DNA of 64,000 bases from an uncultured Eggerthellaceae bacterium (GTDB lineage: Bacteria > Actinomycetota > Coriobacteriia > Coriobacteriales > Eggerthellaceae): contig CAJTVP010000003.1 in NCBI GenBank assembly GCA_910580205.1, forward strand, positions 62,001 through 126,000, in the 5' to 3' direction. Position numbers and translations under genes: made by a program. A model generated the notes under the pieces. That model searched no databases and was not told the origin of the DNA. It saw only the letters and a program-made list of their open reading frames with translations. Each line of letters starts with the position of its first letter. Positions within the stretch are counted from its first letter, which is position 1. Positions 60,223-64,000 of this stretch are shown here, in pieces.

Positions 60223-60249
60223 AGAGCCCGCACCTGGTGCGGGCTCTTT
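60223..60249 (+). terminator. Hairpin between oppA and oppB
   Basis: AGAGCCCGCACC (60223-60234) and GGTGCGGGCTCT (60236-60247) followed by TTTCC. A second hairpin with a GAAA loop, TCCATGC/GCATGGA (60201-60218), precedes it. Together they probably lower readthrough so that oppA is made in excess over the membrane components. Confidence 0.75.
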
Positions 60250-60352
60250 CCATTCATAGCGCGCTTTCAGGCAACCAGATACGACAAGAAGCCCTGCGTT
60301 GGGGTAAACTAGAACCATCGGAAATGTGCAAGCGTCGAGAGAGGAGGGGAAC

Positions 60353-61300
60353 GTGAATAACCTGTTGAGACTCATCGGCAATCGCATCCTGTGGCTGCCG
60401 GTCATGATCCTCGGTGTCACCATCCTCGTATTCTTCATCATGTCGCTCTCCCCTATTGATCCAGCCTATTCGGTGCTGGGGGAAACGGCAACCGAAGCTC
60501 AAGCGCAGGCTTACCGTGAAGAGTACGGCCTGAACGATCCGCTTATCGTTCAATATGGAAACTTCCTGATTGGAATGGTGCAAGGTGACTTAGGATCATA
60601 TGGAGCAGCTCGGGCCAGTGTGACGGAGCGTGTGATGGAGGCGCTGCCCGTCACGTTGCAGCTCACATTCCTGGGCCTAATCTTCGGCGTGGTGGTAGCC
60701 GTCATCCTGGGCGTCATCTCCGCTCTCTATCGCGATCGCTGGCCTGACCAGATCATCCGCATCTTCTCCATCGCTTGCATCGCAACGCCGTCCTTCTGGC
60801 TGGCGGTGCTCCTCATTCTGGCGTTTCAAGGCACCTTCCCCGTTAGCGGCAAGCTGCCGGATTTCGCCACCGACCCAAGCGGCTGGTTCATGAGGATGTT
60901 CCTCCCCGCCGTGTCTTTGGGCGTGCCCGTGGCTGGCCAGCTCACGCGCGTGGTCCGCACCTCCATGGTGGAGGAGCTGGACAAGGACTACGTTCGCACT
61001 GCGCTGGGCGCTGGCATCCCGAAAAGCGTGGTGGTGGCGCGCAACGTGCTGCGCAACGCGCTGATCACACCGGTGACCGTGCTGGGCCTGCGCATCGGCT
61101 ATCTCATCGGGGGCGCGGTCATCATCGAGGTGATCTTCAACCTGCCCGGCATGGGCATGGCCATCGTCTCTGGCATCCAATCCAATTACGTCTATCTGGT
61201 CCAGGGCGTCGTGCTCACCGTGGCTATCGCCTTCATCATCATCAACATCATCGTTGACATGCTCTACATCCTCATCGACCCCCGGATTAGGAGCGTGTAG
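60353..61300 (+). CDS. oppB: Oligopeptide ABC transporter permease OppB
   Basis: Membrane subunit. 315 aa from a GTG at 60353, chosen because AGGAGG lies 5 bp upstream. Six predicted membrane segments; the N-terminal segment MILGVTILVFFIMSLSPIDPA and the EAA loop DYVRTALGAGIPKSVVVARNVLRNALIP-like region (DYVRTALGAGIPKS) are typical of DppB/OppB. It ends 3 bp before the OppC-OppD fusion gene. Confidence 0.94.
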   Translation: MNNLLRLIGNRILWLPVMILGVTILVFFIMSLSPIDPAYSVLGETATEAQAQAYREEYGLNDPLIVQYGNFLIGMVQGDLGSYGAARASVTERVMEALPVTLQLTFLGLIFGVVVAVILGVISALYRDRWPDQIIRIFSIACIATPSFWLAVLLILAFQGTFPVSGKLPDFATDPSGWFMRMFLPAVSLGVPVAGQLTRVVRTSMVEELDKDYVRTALGAGIPKSVVVARNVLRNALITPVTVLGLRIGYLIGGAVIIEVIFNLPGMGMAIVSGIQSNYVYLVQGVVLTVAIAFIIINIIVDMLYILIDPRIRSV

Positions 61301-61303
61301 ACG

Positions 61304-63460
61304 ATGCCTGACAAGAATGGTCCCCATATGACTACCCATGTAGACGACGCGAATCGCGACGAGATGCTGGCTCAAGGCGCCGGTGGCGGCGGTGGCGCGA
61401 CGCCAAAGGTCCCCGGAACGAACGATCCGAAGCTCCGCGAGAAGACCACGAAGAAGCTGGAAGGGAAGATCCGCTTCCGCCGTTGGAAATCCATGACCAT
61501 CGGCGCGCGCATCTCGCTCGTGGTGCTGCTCGCAGTCGTGTTCATCGCGGTGTTCGCGAACTTCCTGGCCCCGCACAACCCCTATGAGATCTTCACGGCC
61601 CGCCAAGCGCCGAATGGAGAGTTCCTCTTCGGCACTGACGACAAGGGCCGCGACGTCCTCTCTCGCATGATGTATGGCGCCCGCTACTCGCTGGTGATCG
61701 GCCTGGGCGCTACGGCCTTCGCCCTCGTGTTCGGCTCCATCATCGGCTCTCTGGCGGCGGTGGTGCGCTCGTGGCTCTCCAACCTCATCATGCGCATCCT
61801 GGACATCATCATGTCCTTCCCCGGCATCGCTCTGGCCGCCACGTTCGTCATCGTGTTCGGCAACTCCGTGCCCTCGCTCATCTTCGCGATCGGCTTCCTC
61901 TACATCCCGCAGATCGCGCGCATCGTCCGTGCGAACGTCATGAGCGAATACAACCAAGACTACGTCCGAGCGGTGATCGTCTCAGGCGCTCGCGCGAACT
62001 GGATCCTGCTGAAGCACGTGGTCCGGAACTGCATCGCGCCGGTGCTCGTGTTCACCATCGTCCTGGTGGCGGACGCCATCGTCTTCGAAGCGTCCTTGTC
62101 GTTCATCTCCGCTGGCATCCCGGAGCCCACCCCCACCTGGGGCAACATCCTGGCCGATGCCCGTGACGGCGTGCTGGCAGGACGCTGGTGGCAGGCGCTG
62201 TTCCCGGGCCTGGCCATCATGATCACGGTGCTCTGCCTGAACATCTTCTCCGAGGGCATCACGGACGCCATGGCCGCCCCGGCGAAGGCCCCTGTGGCCG
62301 CCGGCGACGACCAGCTGGCTGGCAAGCGCGAAGCTGACCGCCTGGTCGCTGACCCGAAGCTCGCCTATGCCGCTCAGGCTGAGATGCTGGAGAAGAGGCT
62401 CGCCTCTCTGCGCGAGATGGAAGGCAAGCGGAAAGACCGCTTCAGCGCGGACACCTCCGTGAAGCCCATCTTGGAAGTGAAGGACCTTTGCATCAAGTTC
62501 CCCCGCCATGGGGACGTGAACGTGGTCGATCATTTGAACTTCGTCGTCCGCCCGCATCAGACCATGGGACTCGTCGGCGAATCCGGCTGCGGCAAGTCCA
62601 TCACCTCCCTGGCCATCATGGGGCTGCTTGACAAGAAGGCCCAGATCACAGGAGAGATCCTCTACAACGGCCAGAACCTGCTGGAGCTGAACGAGCGCCA
62701 GATGAACCAGCTGCGCGGCCGTGAGATCGCCATGATCTACCAAGACGCGCTCTCCTCCCTGAACCCCTCCATGCTCATCCGCTCCCAGATGAAGCAGCTC
62801 ACCAAGCGCGGCGGCACCCGCAGCGCCGAGGATCTGCTGGAATTGGTGGGCCTGGACCCCAAGCGCACGCTTGATTCCTATCCCCATGAGCTTTCCGGTG
62901 GCCAGCGCCAGCGCGTGCTCATCGCCATGGCGCTCACCCGCGATCCGAAGGTCATCATCGCCGACGAACCCACCACGGCCCTTGACGTGACGGTCCAGAA
63001 GCAGGTCGTGGATCTGCTGAACCGCCTCCAGAAAGAGCTCGGCTTCGCCATGGTGTTCGTGAGCCATGACCTCGCCCTCGTCGCTGAGGTGGCGAACTCC
63101 ATCACGGTCATGTACGCTGGCCAGGTGGTCGAGCAAGGCCCGGTCTCCGAGCTGCTCACCAGCCCCATCCACGAATACACGCGCGGGCTTCTGGGCTCTG
63201 TGCTCTCCATCGAAGCAGGCGGCGACCGCCTGCACCAGGTGCCCGGTTCGGTGCCTTCCCCGAAGGACTTCCCCGAAGGCGACCGCTTCACGCCGCGTTC
63301 CAGCCACCCCGACAAGGTATCCCCGGTCAAGCCTGTGCTCAAGCGCAAGGGAGACACGGATCACTACTACGCGGAGCTGCCTGATGACGTGCTCCAACAG
63401 CTCGGCATCGAGCCCTACGCACCCGGCGGCCCTATCGAGTGGACGGACAAACTATCATGA
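61304..63460 (+). CDS. Oligopeptide ABC transporter permease-ATPase fusion (OppC-OppD)
   Basis: 718 aa, two subunits in one chain. Residues ~1-60 cytoplasmic, Gly-rich; ~65-330 OppC permease (FGTDDKGRDVLSRMMYGAR; EAA loop DYVRAVIVSGARANWILLKHV); a charged linker ~330-385; ~390-640 OppD ATPase (Walker A GESGCGKS, signature LSGGQRQRVLIAMAL, Walker B VIIADEPTTALD); then the OppD/F C-terminal region. Fusing permease to ATPase is seen in several actinobacterial peptide importers. ATG 61304 has AGGAG 10 bp upstream; Met at 61328 is an alternative. Confidence 0.93.
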   Translation: MPDKNGPHMTTHVDDANRDEMLAQGAGGGGGATPKVPGTNDPKLREKTTKKLEGKIRFRRWKSMTIGARISLVVLLAVVFIAVFANFLAPHNPYEIFTARQAPNGEFLFGTDDKGRDVLSRMMYGARYSLVIGLGATAFALVFGSIIGSLAAVVRSWLSNLIMRILDIIMSFPGIALAATFVIVFGNSVPSLIFAIGFLYIPQIARIVRANVMSEYNQDYVRAVIVSGARANWILLKHVVRNCIAPVLVFTIVLVADAIVFEASLSFISAGIPEPTPTWGNILADARDGVLAGRWWQALFPGLAIMITVLCLNIFSEGITDAMAAPAKAPVAAGDDQLAGKREADRLVADPKLAYAAQAEMLEKRLASLREMEGKRKDRFSADTSVKPILEVKDLCIKFPRHGDVNVVDHLNFVVRPHQTMGLVGESGCGKSITSLAIMGLLDKKAQITGEILYNGQNLLELNERQMNQLRGREIAMIYQDALSSLNPSMLIRSQMKQLTKRGGTRSAEDLLELVGLDPKRTLDSYPHELSGGQRQRVLIAMALTRDPKVIIADEPTTALDVTVQKQVVDLLNRLQKELGFAMVFVSHDLALVAEVANSITVMYAGQVVEQGPVSELLTSPIHEYTRGLLGSVLSIEAGGDRLHQVPGSVPSPKDFPEGDRFTPRSSHPDKVSPVKPVLKRKGDTDHYYAELPDDVLQQLGIEPYAPGGPIEWTDKLS

Positions 63461-64000
63461 CGAATGATCTGAAATCCCAGGCAGAAGTATCCATGGCAGC
63501 CGCCTCCTCTTTGGATCCCGAGCTCAAAGCGGAGCTCAAGGACGAGCTGGAAGGCAGCGCGGCTGACCCTGAGAAGGTCGCGCGCGAAGAAGCGCAGGTG
63601 GCCGCCTCTGAGGCCGCCGAAGCAGCGAAGCATGAGGGTGAGACGCCCATCATCTTCTTGGATGACATCAAGGTCACCTTCAAGACGCGCACCGGTTCCA
63701 TCATCCATCCCAACCTGGTGCATGCCGTTCGCGGCTTGACCCTGCGCCTGTGGCCTGGTGAGACCATCGGCATCGTGGGCGAGTCCGGGTGCGGCAAGTC
63801 CACTACGGCGAACGTGATGTGCGGTCTGCAAGCCCCCACCTCAGGGCGCGTGTTCTTCAAAGGCAAGGACGTCACGCACCGCACCGCCGCTGACCGGCGC
63901 GTCATCGGCCGCGTCATCTCCGTGGTGTTCCAGGACCCGGCCACTGCGCTGAACGCCCGCATGACCGTCCACGATCAGCTCATGGACCCCATGATCGTGC
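63457..64000 (+). CDS. oppF: Oligopeptide ABC transporter ATP-binding protein OppF (3' end cut by window edge)
   Basis: Second ATPase of the importer; 181 codons visible. The ATG at 63457 overlaps the upstream TGA by 4 bp (ATGA). Residues ~1-65 are an Ala/Glu-rich, probably coiled-coil extension absent from E. coli OppF; the ATPase domain starts at IIFLDDIKVTF, with Walker A GIVGESGCGKSTT and Q-loop VVFQDPATALNARM. The signature motif and Walker B lie beyond the window. Confidence 0.93.
   Translation, partial: MTNDLKSQAEVSMAAASSLDPELKAELKDELEGSAADPEKVAREEAQVAASEAAEAAKHEGETPIIFLDDIKVTFKTRTGSIIHPNLVHAVRGLTLRLWPGETIGIVGESGCGKSTTANVMCGLQAPTSGRVFFKGKDVTHRTAADRRVIGRVISVVFQDPATALNARMTVHDQLMDPMIV

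Noticed and set aside
1..64000. tRNA, rRNA, tmRNA or CRISPR loci
   Set aside because: No TPsiC-like tRNA ends, rRNA segments or regularly spaced repeats were recognised by eye. A tRNAscan or Rfam search would be decisive.

Overview
The window is high-GC bacterial chromosome. The gene set points to an anaerobic Actinomycetota of the class Coriobacteriia, probably near Eggerthellaceae; this is inference from gene content and order, because no rRNA is present. Supporting signs are the actinobacterial order uvrC-rapZ-yvcK-whiA-gap-pgk-tpiA, two multi-subunit ferredoxin-dependent 2-oxoacid oxidoreductases, TrmFO, an Asn/Arg-rich Rho insertion, a fused OppC-OppD protein and a twin-arginine lipoprotein OppA. 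Genes are tightly packed, with many 1-4 bp stop/start overlaps. No rRNA, tRNA, CRISPR array or intact insertion sequence was seen.

Region 1 (1-9.1 kb, minus strand): patatin-like lipase, uvrC, rapZ, yvcK, whiA, gap, pgk and tpiA (cut by the window edge), with hairpins in the whiA-gap and gap-pgk spacers. A DEAD-box helicase (9.1-10.5 kb) runs the other way from an apparently leaderless promoter. Region 2 (10.5-16.2 kb): ileS-lspA-rluA family-coaBC operon on the minus strand, then a divergent degV. Region 3 (17.2-22.6 kb): a surface-sugar pair (UDP-galactopyranose mutase and a family 2 glycosyltransferase) and a polar amino-acid ABC importer whose permease carries an extra extracytoplasmic domain.

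Region 4 (22.7-28.7 kb): an XRE-cupin regulator, an acyl-CoA synthetase, a four-subunit VorB-type 2-oxoacid:ferredoxin oxidoreductase and a small membrane protein, all co-directional and tightly spaced. This looks like one system linking free carboxylic acids, acyl-CoA and 2-oxoacids. Region 5 (28.8-38.4 kb): housekeeping block rplS, rnhB, yraN, comM, dprA, trmFO, xerC, def, fmt, rsmB. Region 6 (38.5-44.3 kb): transaldolase, rho, sppA and a divergent MetRS-like protein.

Region 7 (44.5-52 kb): sugar genes (AGE epimerase, ROK-like kinase, nagA) interrupted by a 3.7 kb accessory island. The island holds an interleaved inverted-repeat element, an Rpn-type nuclease, two RHH-PIN toxin-antitoxin pairs in opposite orientations and a lone YARHG domain. 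One of the PIN toxins has lost its first catalytic aspartate. Region 8 (52-64 kb): ruvCAB-nagA, a CIRCE-controlled hsp20, porCDAB (pyruvate:ferredoxin oxidoreductase), and an oligopeptide ABC importer (oppA, oppB, oppCD fusion, oppF cut by the right edge).

Physiologically the window fits an amino-acid and peptide-fermenting anaerobe: Opp and the polar amino-acid importer bring in substrates, Por and Vor exchange 2-oxoacids with acyl-CoA and reduced ferredoxin, and the lower glycolytic genes feed the same pool.
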